From the NCBI RefSeq assembly GCF_050436995.1, contig NC_134758.1:11160001-11224000 (forward strand): DNA of 64,000 nucleotides. Reading direction: 5' to 3'. Made by a program: the position numbers and the translations under genes. The stretch comes from Anticarsia gemmatalis (lineage: Eukaryota; Arthropoda; Insecta; Lepidoptera; Erebidae). Below the pieces are notes generated by a model. The model was not told the origin of the DNA and made no database searches. It worked only from the letters and a program-made list of their open reading frames with translations. The stretch's first letter is position 1. Each line of letters begins with the position of its first letter. This document shows, one piece after another, positions 24,704 through 35,007 of the stretch.

Positions 24704-26041
24704 GTTGGTTGAAAAAAAGAGAGTCATCGAACATTTGTTTAATGTTGACTGTAATATGACTATAATTAATCACTGTACCACGAAACAAACAAAAGAAGCG
24801 ATAACGATCGGTATTTGTAAAGGTTGCCTTGGTAACAGAAACTCTCGTTATAAAACGCAAGTGTCATAATATTTGTCAAAAATATATCGTTTAGAAATCA
24901 AACTTTAACTTTTGTAGAATATTTTCTTTAAAAGTTTCCTACGCCCCAAAGTTTTTAGACGAAAAAATGGCGTTAAATTTAAACATATCCGAAAAACATA
25001 TGTTTATATGATTGGAGGCATATCTAAAAGTTTTGTGTAGTTCTTACTATATCTAGTGGACATATCCTGCCGTTTATAAGAATCTACTGTTGAATTTTGT
25101 ATATTATTTATTTATATTAGTATAGTGATGTAATCTAAATGTAATGATTTAAAAGTTTTGACAGCCAAATATATGGTGGCTGCGTAATATGCGATTATTA
25201 TTCAAGACGTTAGTTTTATTTTAAAAAAGGCAAAAATCTAAGTAACAAGACGTAAAAGAATAAATCATTAAACATATTATATTATTCATCCAATAAAGAG
25301 CCTAATCAGTATAAATGTTTTGGTTACCGTCAAAAATATTTTTGAACGAAAGTGTCAAGATACTAAAATGGGAATAAAAGAGAAAAATAAAAAATATCGT
25401 TGCGGTTATTGTGGAAGCCTTAACATTCTAAATCTTTTACGAATTTTAATCGCATATTAAAATATTATAACTAGTAATCGACAATAATGAAATACAATAA
25501 ATAACATAATAATAATCGACAATAAATCTTCGTAAATTTTGTTAAAATTATATTGCTATTGCTATATTTAATTGAATTTTATGTGAAAGACTGTATTTTT
25601 ATATTATTTATTATAAAAAAATAAGACAATAACTTAAAACGTTCGGAAATCTTGATGATTTAATTATTATTTTTGTAAAGCTGTGCTTGGAAATATTTTT
25701 AAATTAAATATATTAAATGTATCTATTTATAAACCTATTGAATTAGATGCCGGTTTAGTATCCAAGACAATAAATTATACAAAATTATTTAGCCGCTTGT
25801 ACATTAAAAGTACCTGTCTATATACTTAAATCTTAAAAAAAACCTTGAATCTTATTATTGTTATTAGTGTTTTAAAATACTTAAATGGATATTTATAAAA
25901 TGTAACTACTGTGCAGAATTGTGCATGCCAGCAGATAGATTACGACAATAAAAAGAATAAAGAAAAATGTTGCAGTCATTTGTAAAAACGAATGAACAAG
26001 TAGCGTATGAACCATAAAAATAATAAGATCTGGACATATTT

Positions 26042-26127
26042 AAAATAATATACGGTGATATTTATTTATGATTTGAATAATATAATTATTATTCAAATCA
26101 TAAATAAATATCACCGTATATTATTTT
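26042..26127. repeat. Perfect 86-bp palindrome
   Basis: Two 41-base arms (26042-26082 and 26087-26127) are exact reverse complements with a four-base loop TAAT. The arms contain ATACGGTGATATTTATTTAT. It lies in the intergenic region between convergent genes. Confidence 0.9.
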
Positions 26128-27373
26128 GAAAATAGATGTTGCATTTGAACAGAATGTCAGACCATACTAATGAATAATTGAGTTAATCTGAGGCCTGAGC
26201 ATGAAAAATATAAAAAAATAAAACTAATTTCTTGTCCTCTTTTCGAAAAAAAAGAAGATAACAATGGTATTTCCTGCACAAATGGCTGCAAACATTTCAA
26301 TAACTATTTACGACAATAACTCTTAAGATTCGATGTGATATTCAACGTTGTTTGTTAATAATATTGTTACTTTATATTTTAGAGGCTCTGTCTATAAATT
26401 ATAATTTAGCTTACTTCAAAATGTACTTGTTAATAGGCACTGAATATGTAGGAATAGGGTGCATTTATTGTAACGCGGATTTACGCATCGCAGAGTAAAA
26501 ATAAATTGTATGTTAAGAAGTCTCGCAAAAGATTTTGGAGATTTATTTGTCTTCATAAATATTGTTTATGGAAATAATGAATGGAAGTTGAAATTGGTAA
26601 TTTAAGTAAAGCTTGCTACACACATATTGAATTCAGTTCGGAAAATTACGGAACTGACTTGACTCACTTGTTTTGGCTATCGGGTTCATCTTAACATTAA
26701 TGCCGAACTGATTTCTGTGTATGTGATTTTGTGTTCGACTCTTTGTCAAGTCGCACAAAGACCTTTGTTAGAAAAAGTTCGACATTTTAAAATGAGTTCC
26801 AAATAGGGTCTACCTGCATAGAGCATTTTAGTCTCTACGTGAAATTCGCTGAAACAAATGCACGAGATGATAGCGAATAAATACGAAAGATTGAGGGACG
26901 TAGTCTTTTTAACATTAAACTACATATAAGATAAAAATATAAAATCTGAGGTTACAGAATATTACTTATGTTTTAGAAATCTTTAACTATACCTACCTAT
27001 GTGTTCTACCTCTTTATTCTAAGTTATTACCTAATAATTATTGACTTTTCATCTTCCAATAACTTTCGTTTGATAAATGTATCTAATAAGTGTAGATGAA
27101 CATTCACTAGTCGTATTTGTAAATAAATAACTAAATAATAATTAAACTAATAAAGTTAGGATTTTCTTGAACACTTTGCACAAAAATAACGCCAATTGAT
27201 GTTGTTATATACCGTATAAACAAATAAATATAAGAATAGTTACCTATTTATAGCTATCTGTATTTGTTTAAGTATAATCCTTGGTAATAAAATACGAAAA
27301 TGAAGGCCTTTACAGACTATACAAGACTTTATATTTAATTTATGTAAAGCATATAAAAATATTTCCATTATGA

Positions 27374-27482
27374 ATCCCAAACCCGCACTTGACCAGCGTG
27401 GTGGTATCTAGGCCTAACCCCTCTCTCGTTCGAGACCATTTGTTGAGAAAATGCCCAGCAATGGAACAAACGGTCATGGGTT
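27374..27482 (+). repeat. ACTTGGC-type interspersed repeat, diverged copy
   Basis: It contains AAACCCGCACTTGACCAGCG, TAACCCCTCTCTCGTTCG and CCAGCAATGGAACAAACG, matching the copy at 21967. Confidence 0.6.
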
Positions 27483-29146
27483 TAAACCAAATCGAAAATG
27501 TAATGCGCAAGCGGGAAATATACCTTTATATTAATAAACAAATTCCTTGGGCGTTCTGCCTTTTAAAATGATTTTACCCTAAAAGCCTGTTAGTTTGTAA
27601 AGGTCTCAAAGAAAAAATTGTAACTTTTAGTTGTGTGTTGTTTGTATTAAAGATTAGAACAGCTATTTGAATTAAGTCAATTAATTACTATACTGTGTCT
27701 ATAAATAAAAGAACATAGGTTTGTTTGAATGCGATTAATGTAATTTTGTTTATGGGCTTTACTATCAAAAAATAAAAAATTAAATAGACTTATTTTGCAT
27801 CAAAATTTTGGTAAAAATATTTCATAACAGTATTTCGATCAATTTTGAGCTTTTATTTCAAGTGAAGTGAAAATGTAGATAAATTATTGTTGATTGATTA
27901 CCTACTCTGTATGGTAATGAAATTAATTTGCCGAGCCGTAAATAACTAACGAGTGCACTTCTCTTGAGACGCACAACGAAGCTAGAAAGGCTAAATTATG
28001 TATTGTACCTATAGGACATAGGTATCTTATTTTAAGCAATAGGTACTTAGTCTTTCAGTTTTTACTCTGGTCGTTCCCAATATACAACTGTTTGGACATT
28101 GATAGAGCACACAGTTTTCAAAATATCTTTCTCATATTCATTCATTAAAAGTATTTCATGACTACATAATTATTTTGGCCTTTTTTTGGGAAACGGCCTT
28201 TTAAATATTTACTACTTAGTTTTTTTTCAGAGTAAATAATTAATATCTGAACAATGTATATCTTATGAATATCTTAAATAATAAAACCTTTTTCCTTGTA
28301 GATGTTTAGCTTGTCAGTTTTATATAATGTTGTATCGAGATGTGGAAATCGCAATTTAGTTCAGAAGCAATAGTGCATACCTAATTCGTAAAATTGTTAC
28401 GATGGTATTTAGTAATTTTTTGTTGTAACTTGAAAGCTGATGCAGTTAAAATAATATGGTTAAGCAAAAATTCTAAATTATCTAATGATAATATAATCTT
28501 GATAAAATTATACATACATGGCCATCCATCGCGCATCGTTCAGTTTCACCTTATTATGTTTATAATGTTCAAATATTTTTATAAAAAGTCCCTACTGTTT
28601 TACTATTGTTGAACTTAAGAAAGTACGATGTTCTCTAAGAAAATCCTATTTTATGTTGTATGATATTCCGGAAATACTCCCATAGTTCCAAATCCATTAA
28701 CTGGATTAGTCTGACCTCAGACTATGTCAGATATTATTTAATTTAATTGGTCTAAATGTGTTAATGTCATTATTTTATTTCCAGACAATAATATAATTAT
28801 ATTTATATATTTGCATATTTTAAAGTGTTTATTATTTACATTATAAAGATGTTTATTTATTTGTAAAAGAAGTAAGTTTGTGATTGTCGGCGAGCGTGTT
28901 AGCATATCAAATAGGTTGGTTAGCGCTAGTGTTGCGTACGAGTATAAATTCATATTGATAATATTGTTGTTTCTGTGTAAGTACATATGCCTAATAACGT
29001 GTTGATGGTAAATAAACGTTCTGAAAAATATATCTTGTTTTATTTTTAACCTAGAGTATTATGAACGCATGGACATTTCATATTTCTGCTAGAAAATAGT
29101 AACTGTTGAACTTGCATGAGTTGATACTTATCTCATAAAATAATAA

Positions 29147-29566
29147 TCCATACTAATATTATAAATGCGAAAGTAACTCTGTCTGTCTGTCTGTCAGTCT
29201 GCTACTCAATCACGCCTAAACTACTGAACCAATTTGCATGAAATTTGGTATGGAGATAGTTTGATACCCGAGAAAGGACATAGGCTACTTTTTACCCCGG
29301 GAAAATGACGCATTTCCCGGAAAAATTCAGGTTTCGCCACCGAAGTCGCGAATAATCAATATTATAATGACATTGAATTAACAAAATTCCGTTGTCATGG
29401 CAACAGTTTTAATGGCGGATATGCTTTAGCGCGAGTTATATGAGATATAAATAATTTTGAGAATATTTTTCGTGAAAAAAATCATATTTTGTTGTTAAGG
29501 AATAATTAAGCTTTGTATTATTATAAAAAAATCATTCACGCGAGCGGAGCCGCACGGGTCAGCTAG
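29147..29566 (+). mobile_element. Complete non-autonomous Helitron
   Basis: It begins TCCATACTAATATTATAAAT after an A and ends CGGGTCAGCTAG before a T. A GCGGAGCCGC hairpin sits just before the 3' end. These are the Helitron signatures (TC start, CTAG end, 3' hairpin, A|T target). There is no coding content in its 420 bases. Confidence 0.75.
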
Positions 29567-30220
29567 TTATTAAATATTCTAGTATTGTGATCCGGCAAAA
29601 TGCTGAGCACGAAGTTTCACATTCGATTTTCGAGTTGTACAAGGACTTTTGCTTAGTCAGAGACAATATAGTCCGACAACTTAGTAGAGTCTTGGCAATC
29701 ATGATTTATCTAGGTCTTAATAAATAATTCTGCGTGTTTCAGGAACAGGTCACTGTCAGTTTCATAAGTTTGCCGGTTATGATGGTCTAAATTATGAAAT
29801 TTGTATATCTCTGCGCGAACCTTGCACATAAGGCTCTTTCTCTTTACTAAGTTGTTGGACTAAAGTTCAGAGTTTACTTATGTACAATAAGTTATGTAAT
29901 AGTAATAATTTGGCAATAAGGTCGTTCAAATGGGTAATGGGATGGGAACAACAACAAAAGCAGCAGAAAGCACCATAGAACATTTAAAAATATAGTTCAA
30001 GAAAAACACCGATAAGCATTTAAACATTTTTATTGAAACTTTTAAGATACATTACATTAACCTAATGTTAAACTAAATTATTGCTATCAGAACAAACTCA
30101 AACCAGTCTTATTACAATCTGTGGGTACAAAAATATTACTTCTCGTATTTTAATTTGGATACTAATAACGTACGTTAATATATGAGGTATATAGTGGGAT
30201 TAGTTCACTCTAGATTTACT

Positions 30221-30845
30221 TTCGAGTGTTAAAAGACCACCGTTAAGTATCGCTATTGGGTATGTGTTTTGAACATTATCAGGTAAATACTCAAATATTT
30301 AGCCCTGTTTTCTCCGTGAGCGAAATGGACGCATTCATGACTTCCAAAGTATAGCAGGAATTCCGAAGCATAGTAGCGAATTCTTTTTTGGTGGCAATAC
30401 AAGTATGCCGTATGCGCTTGCGAGTTTAACGAAGTCATTAATAGGTCCGTTTCACTGATGGTGGAAACCGACAAACCCTTTAAATCACCATTTAAACATG
30501 CGCTAGATGTTTAAATGATGATTTAAAGTGTTTCAATTAGTTTTACATTAATTCAGCGTTCAATTATGCGCTAGTTTGTAAATTAATAATACGATTTGAC
30601 AATCGCTCGAACATAATTCGACCGAGACGGCAGTAAGTTGTGTTGTATTCCCACATGACCCCTGGACGCAGTGGTAGCGATGTCTGCACGTTGCTACCAA
30701 CACTTGGGTCACAAGCATCGTCTAGTTGTCAAGGATTCATCTCGAGTAAATCATAATACACTACGTATTCCTTTCTTTTATAAACATGCAATGCGAAAGT
30801 AAAGACATAAAACACAAACAAATCGGTGGTCTTTTAACACTCGAA
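30221..30845. mobile_element. Element with 22-bp inverted ends
   Basis: Bases 30221-30242 and 30824-30845 are exact reverse complements (containing GAGTGTTAAAAGACCACCG). Inside is a further near-perfect inverted repeat (about 30477-30527, with CATTTAAACATGCGCTAGAT). No clear target duplication and no recognisable transposase; a MITE of unknown superfamily. Confidence 0.65.
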
Positions 30846-32055
30846 TTCTATTCAATAAGTAAGATACCCTTTTAATATATGCAAATTCTAAGCGGGAAGT
30901 ATATCTATTATTGTTACATAAGTTAGATAGGAAGAATTAGTACAATCTATAGAGGCCATCACTATTTGAACCAACAGCCATTATTGAAATATCACGAATT
31001 TTTTGCGGTTCGGTATTTATATTGCTAGAAATGTAGTTTTCAGCTATCAAAGGTATTTGGCTATCAGCCAAGTAAATGAAATTAATAATAAATGGATCTT
31101 ATTAATTAGCTGTCAGTAAAAAAAATATTCGCGCCTTTTTATCTGTCACTCAAACAGTAACAATGGCGCGAGTTTTTTTTTACGTTTTGAAATTAATTCA
31201 ATTGTAGTACAGATAAGTGATAGATAAATAATATTATAAATGTTAGTAATACACTTGGGTTTTGTATGTGGTTATATTAAAATGATTATAACCCTTTGAC
31301 TGCAATTTTTCATATTTGCGACGGTACATTTCGTGTCCATTACGTGTTACTATTCAGCCAAAGAAATGAAGACGGCATTATACGCGTTTATCAAATGCTA
31401 ACGGAGAAAAGGTTACTCCAACAAGGAACTTCTATTACGATTTCATCCAATAATTTCATCTTCAAATATTTTAGGAAGAGACGCGACAAGAAGTAATTAA
31501 AATATTAATCTACATTCATAAGTATTTTTTAATTTTATCATAATATTTTTCATGATTTATCCCTAAGATTATGTGCTGGAAGATATAGATTTTCATAATT
31601 TAATTCCAAGTGTTTCATAGACATGATCACTTTTTTTTAAGATTATTGAGTATTGCCAACAACTAACTAGGTACCCTATAAAGTCCAAGATTTAAATTTT
31701 AAGGCAGTGTTGCCATTGACTAAAAGATTAATTTATACTCAATTCAAACTAACTTAATTAAAATAATTAGTTTAGCTAATAATTGTAAAATTAGTTACCT
31801 TCCTATTCTTCATGAAAACAAATTCTTTGAAGGCTTAGTTTTAACACTTGAACATCATTCAGTAAAAGAAAAAACTATTTGATAAATTGAACTCTTATTG
31901 CACTGGACAATAGTTAAATTAAATAGTAATTATCAAGTACAATTGGTTATTAATAAAACCTTAACACATTAAAATAAAGATACTTTTTAAACTAAATGGG
32001 CAGGTACCGCATTCAAAATCAGACTAAAACAAACTAGCTACGTATAAAGTGAACA

Positions 32056-32766
32056 CTAAATTTGATTACTACTATCTGCATCAACCTTCTCTGTCTCCGC
32101 TTTCTTCATTTTCTTTGCTTTAATATCGGCCATAGTTTGTTCAATAGACCTTTGATCCTTTTTATTTTCACTAGGAACCTCACCATAGTTCTTATTCATG
32201 TTGGTCTTCTGCGCCGCGTCTATAGCAGCTTCTTCACCAATAAGATGCGCATATTTCTGTTTATAAAACGTTCCGCTTAATTCTTCTTTCCCTCGTTTAC
32301 GCTTTCTGTTCTTCTCTTCTTCTAAATCTAGGGCAGCCTGTCGTCTATTCTCTATGTGTTGTAATGCCATTTCAGCTGCTTTGTCCTCGTCCCAAATACC
32401 CCCACATCTACGTACTGATAATTCGTCTTCGGATGGTGGGTTGTCTTTAGAATAAATCACTGCATAACGGTCAACTCCTTCCTGTCCAAAAGAAAATACT
32501 TGCAAACCAGCTGTCTCAGCTATTTCTCTGATAATGGACCTGTACATTTGTTCCATTGGTTCAAACTGTATGTGAGGTTTCCTTCCATCTTTGACAAAAT
32601 TATTGATTTTCTCTTCAACTCGTTTTCTGAATCTGTTTATCATATTTTTTTCTTCCTTTTGCCTTTTTTCAATAGCCTCTTTTTGTTTTCGCATAGCATT
32701 TTTCTGAGCCTCACTGACCGTTGGCGGTTTTTGCATAGAATTTAGAATAGAATCTAGAAAATCCAT
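32056..32766 (-). CDS. SPAG7: SPAG7 homologue, R3H-domain nuclear protein
   Basis: This is a single-exon gene of 236 residues; vertebrate SPAG7 is about 227. The start MDFLDSILNSMQKPP matches the family N-terminus, so the ATG at 32766 is the true start, and its context (A at -3, G at +4) is good. A charged helix (residues 20-55) precedes the R3H-type nucleic-acid-binding fold (about 44-106, with FEPMEQMYRSIIREIAETAG and FSFGQEGVDRYAVIY). In R3H domains the core is Arg-x3-His; here it reads R76-S-I-I-R80, so the His is replaced by Arg. A basic run (KNRKRKRGK, about 152-160) looks like a nuclear signal. The conserved C-terminal block YKQKYAHLIGEEAAIDAA and the RSIEQTMADIKAKK motif confirm the family. 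Molecular function is poorly known; RNA or single-stranded DNA binding is inferred from R3H. It starts two bases after the AIRIM stop codon on the same strand. Confidence 0.95.
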   Translation of the reverse strand: MDFLDSILNSMQKPPTVSEAQKNAMRKQKEAIEKRQKEEKNMINRFRKRVEEKINNFVKDGRKPHIQFEPMEQMYRSIIREIAETAGLQVFSFGQEGVDRYAVIYSKDNPPSEDELSVRRCGGIWDEDKAAEMALQHIENRRQAALDLEEEKNRKRKRGKEELSGTFYKQKYAHLIGEEAAIDAAQKTNMNKNYGEVPSENKKDQRSIEQTMADIKAKKMKKAETEKVDADSSNQI

Positions 32767-32768
32767 AT

Positions 32769-33099
32769 TTAAATGTGGCTTTCTGACAGGAAGGCAGTGT
32801 AAGTTATAATTTCTGTGATGCGTTTGTTCCAGTTGATTGGGTACCAGAAATGTTCACTTAGAGAGACTGTGTTGAGTTTTTTGATAGATAATATGTTTAA
32901 TGCGGACTCAATTTGTGCGTACACTTGACAAGCGAAGGTTATGGTGTCGTCTGCATAGATTAGTAGTTGTTTAAGAGAAGGTTGGTACGGTGTTCCTTGT
33001 ACGAGGAGTGATTTGTCATTGAGGTCTAGTTCTCGGCAGCTATCTCTGAGTGCTTTGTTTTTGTTGCCCAACTTCTCTAGTAGGTCTTCTAGTGTAGAT
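32769..33099 (-). CDS. AIRIM: AIRIM (C1orf109) homologue, exon 3 with stop
   Basis: This is the last coding exon: one base completing a Gln codon, then 109 codons and TAA at 32771-32769. The acceptor is TATCTATAATTTCAG. It reads STLEDLLEKLGNKNKALRDS and later GTPYQPSLKQLLIYADDTIT, and ends ITEIITYTAFLSESHI. This corresponds in position to the C-terminal half of vertebrate C1orf109/AIRIM, with its PS..DMLEWLQDI-like helix and short hydrophobic end, so the stop is at the expected place. In vertebrates AIRIM works with the AAA-ATPases AFG2A/AFG2B and CINP in maturation of the large ribosomal subunit. Similarity is distant and recalled rather than searched, so the family call is good but not certain. 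The exon's 3' end runs directly into the SPAG7 start. Confidence 0.8.
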
Positions 33100-33794
33100 C
33101 TGAAATTATAGATAAGTATTGTGATTAATTTGTCATGACACAACTTAAATTACTAACTTTTCAAAAAGTTTTTACAAATGTGGTGAAATTGGAGAAATTG
33201 TTTGAACATACTTGTCATGATATTGTAGTCTTACACCATAGTTACTAAGCTACTACCATAGTTACTACTCTTACCAAAGCAGCAGTTTTAGAGACTATGA
33301 GATCCAAACAACTTGAAAACAATATTTTTAACTACTATTATGAAATTATTGCAGATTTACATCATAATATAGGTAGTTCTTGTTTAAATAACAATGAACA
33401 ATATCATGAGCCTTGAACTCCGAAGTTCAAATACATCAATGTAATATTATTATAATGTAACTAATGGCTCTTCCTAACACCAGTTGCCAAATACAGCTGA
33501 CAATGTTTGTACAGCTATTAATGACAAAACAGTTTCACTTTCTTTGTACAATTTAGTATAAATAGTAACATTAGGCATCAATAACCATGTTATAGCTAAT
33601 GTCTCTAATAAAACAAACATGTTAGCATGTTGAAATGTGACAATTCGTGTTGATAATTTCATTCTGTACATTTTTGTGGCTTATATATAACTTTATACTA
33701 CTTATTACATAATACTGAGCAATTTCTATGACATTTCATATCAGACATACTTGAATGACTCAAATAATCCACATAATGGTTTCCAAGTACTTAC

Positions 33795-33905
33795 TGTTTA
33801 CACTTTATCTCTTGTACGGCATCCGAAATTAGGTTATGTATGGACGCACACAACTTCACTTGCAAATCCACGAATTCCTCCAGCGGCGTACCCGTCACCT
33901 CAGCC
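33795..33905 (-). CDS. AIRIM: AIRIM (C1orf109) homologue, exon 2
   Basis: This is a 111-base internal exon, too short to stand out as an open frame. It was found by requiring splice sites and phase to fit. The acceptor is GAATGTCGTAG and the donor GTAAGT follows TGT-AAA-CA. It encodes the remainder of a Glu codon, then AEVTGTPLEEFVDLQVKLCA and SIHNLISDAVQEIKCK. The final CA joins the first A of exon 3 to make Gln. It is preceded by a very short intron of 70 bases and followed by one of 695 bases. The predicted helical character and the position match the middle of AIRIM proteins. Confidence 0.8.
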
Positions 33906-33975
33906 CTACGACATTCAATTTCATTGCACAAAGTCGTAAAATACAAACAATAAACATTACTACGATTTCACTCAC

Positions 33976-34121
33976 TCTTTTATGTTCTTACAACGCTTTA
34001 TCAGTTTATTTATAGTCGCTGCGCAATTTTGGCAATCTCTCAAAGTTGTTTTTGCCGTCGTTTCGAACTCTTCAAAAAAAGAAAAATAATCAATAATTTG
34101 CTTCTGTATTTTCGCTTCCAT
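33976..34121 (-). CDS. AIRIM: AIRIM (C1orf109) homologue, exon 1 with start codon
   Basis: This is the first coding exon, 48 codons plus two bases, starting at the ATG whose first base is 34121 (A at -3, G at +4). It reads MEAKIQKQIIDYFSFFEEFE and then TTAKTTLRDCQNCAATINKL. The LRDC segment with the preceding amphipathic helix corresponds to the ALRDCQPLL region near the start of vertebrate AIRIM. The donor is GTGAGT. With exons 2 and 3 the protein is 195 residues, against about 203 in human, and all phases close without a stop. The gene is divergent from LPCAT, whose ATG lies 770 bases away on the other strand. It is probably expressed broadly, as expected for a ribosome-biogenesis factor; that is inference. 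Confidence 0.8.
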
Positions 34122-34890
34122 TATATTTATGAAAATCCATAACTTGAGTTAATCTCTAAAATAATCACAAGATTTCTACAACGGCAAGAGAAACTGACAA
34201 CAATGTGCATTTACGCAGTAAGCTACGAGATATTGCTTGTAATTTTATAAATGCCTTTACACAAAAACATCTTTAAATATTATGTGAGTACTTCCGGATA
34301 TAATGAATTATTATTTGTATTTAGAATTAGTTTTCTAATAGGATAAAACGATAAAATGATTAAGCAATATACGGAAATTAAAAAAAAAAGATTTTTTGAA
34401 ACCAGGCTTGTAAACGCACCGCAAGGAAACTAGTGCGAACCGTCAACTTCAAAAACCGGAAATTTCCTAAAGTATGGTAATCACGCTATCAAGATACATC
34501 AATTATTTTATTCGAATAAATATCCTAGTAATATGCAAAATATTGAATATTCTTCAATATACTAATTGAATCCAAGGGTAAAATTCTTCGCAACTAGTCG
34601 GAGAGACTCGGTACAATTCGCTGGGTGGTCGATTGCACCTGTCAAAATGAGCAACCAATCGCAAGTCTTCTTCTGTGACCTCGAAAAACACCAGTCTTGA
34701 TTTTGTTTCGATGAGAAGTGCATGTCTAAATACGTCGCGTTTTTTTGAATGAAAACACGTCGGAGATCTAATAAAATAAAAAGTGTTTTGTATTTTTTTC
34801 ACATAAGCCAAGTTACCGAAAATGAGTGCAAACTGTGTGATGTAATCTAAAGCTTCAACAATAACATAGTGTTTTTTTGCTGTCGTGAAA
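34122..34890. promoter_or_regulatory. Interval between divergent AIRIM and LPCAT start codons, probable bidirectional promoter
   Basis: These 769 bases separate the start codons of two divergent genes and must hold both 5' UTRs and promoters unless non-coding first exons lie elsewhere. I see no clear TATA box at a fixed distance from either ATG. The interval is less AT-rich near the LPCAT start, and a 128-codon frame is open on the minus strand (34940-34554). I regard that frame as a chance opening across the LPCAT 5' UTR and exon 1. Confidence 0.5.
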
Positions 34891-35007
34891 ATGAATGGCA
34901 AACTGCATAGTGAAACCGGCGCTTTCTCATCTGACGACATGCGCGCCGAAATATTGAACCCTTTTGTCCACAAATTGGAGCTAGATAACACTTACGACAA
35001 AATAAAG
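34891..35007 (+). CDS. LPCAT: Lysophosphatidylcholine acyltransferase (LPCAT), exon 1 with start codon
   Basis: This is the first coding exon, exactly 39 codons, from the ATG at 34891 to the donor GTACGG. An in-frame TAG at 34867 and an A at -3 support this start. It encodes MNGKLHSETGAFSSDDMRAE followed by ILNPFVHKLELDNTYDKIK. The NPFVH(K/E)L motif is the hallmark cytosolic N-terminus of LPCAT1/2/4 proteins and sits just before the first membrane segment. The exon joins in phase 0 to the exon at 37871. The longer open frame on the opposite strand here is a shadow. Confidence 0.92.

Larger units (their letters stand above)
24704..32055. other. Intergenic region between convergent SLC6 and SPAG7 genes
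   Basis: Very AT-rich DNA downstream of both genes. It contains a long perfect hairpin (26042-26127), an ACTTGGC-type repeat (27374-27482), a complete Helitron (29147-29566) and an element with 22-bp inverted ends (30221-30845). Open frames near 28394, 28738 and 31296 have low-complexity composition and no recognisable domain. Confidence 0.7.

Noticed and set aside
24231..24860. 209-codon open frame on the minus strand
   Set aside because: It is antisense to the last SLC6 exon and its 3' UTR; composition is low-complexity and no domain is visible.
29391..29404. X-box-like GTTGTCATGGCAAC
   Set aside because: One half-site deviates from the consensus and it lies inside a Helitron.
30253..30474. 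73-codon frame inside the 30221-30845 element
   Set aside because: No recognised transposase motif; it could be a relic but cannot be supported.
34554..34940. 128-codon open frame on the minus strand starting MSSDEKAPVSLC
   Set aside because: It is antisense to LPCAT exon 1 and its 5' UTR. The plus strand there has the conserved NPFVHKL motif, a start codon and a fitting donor site.
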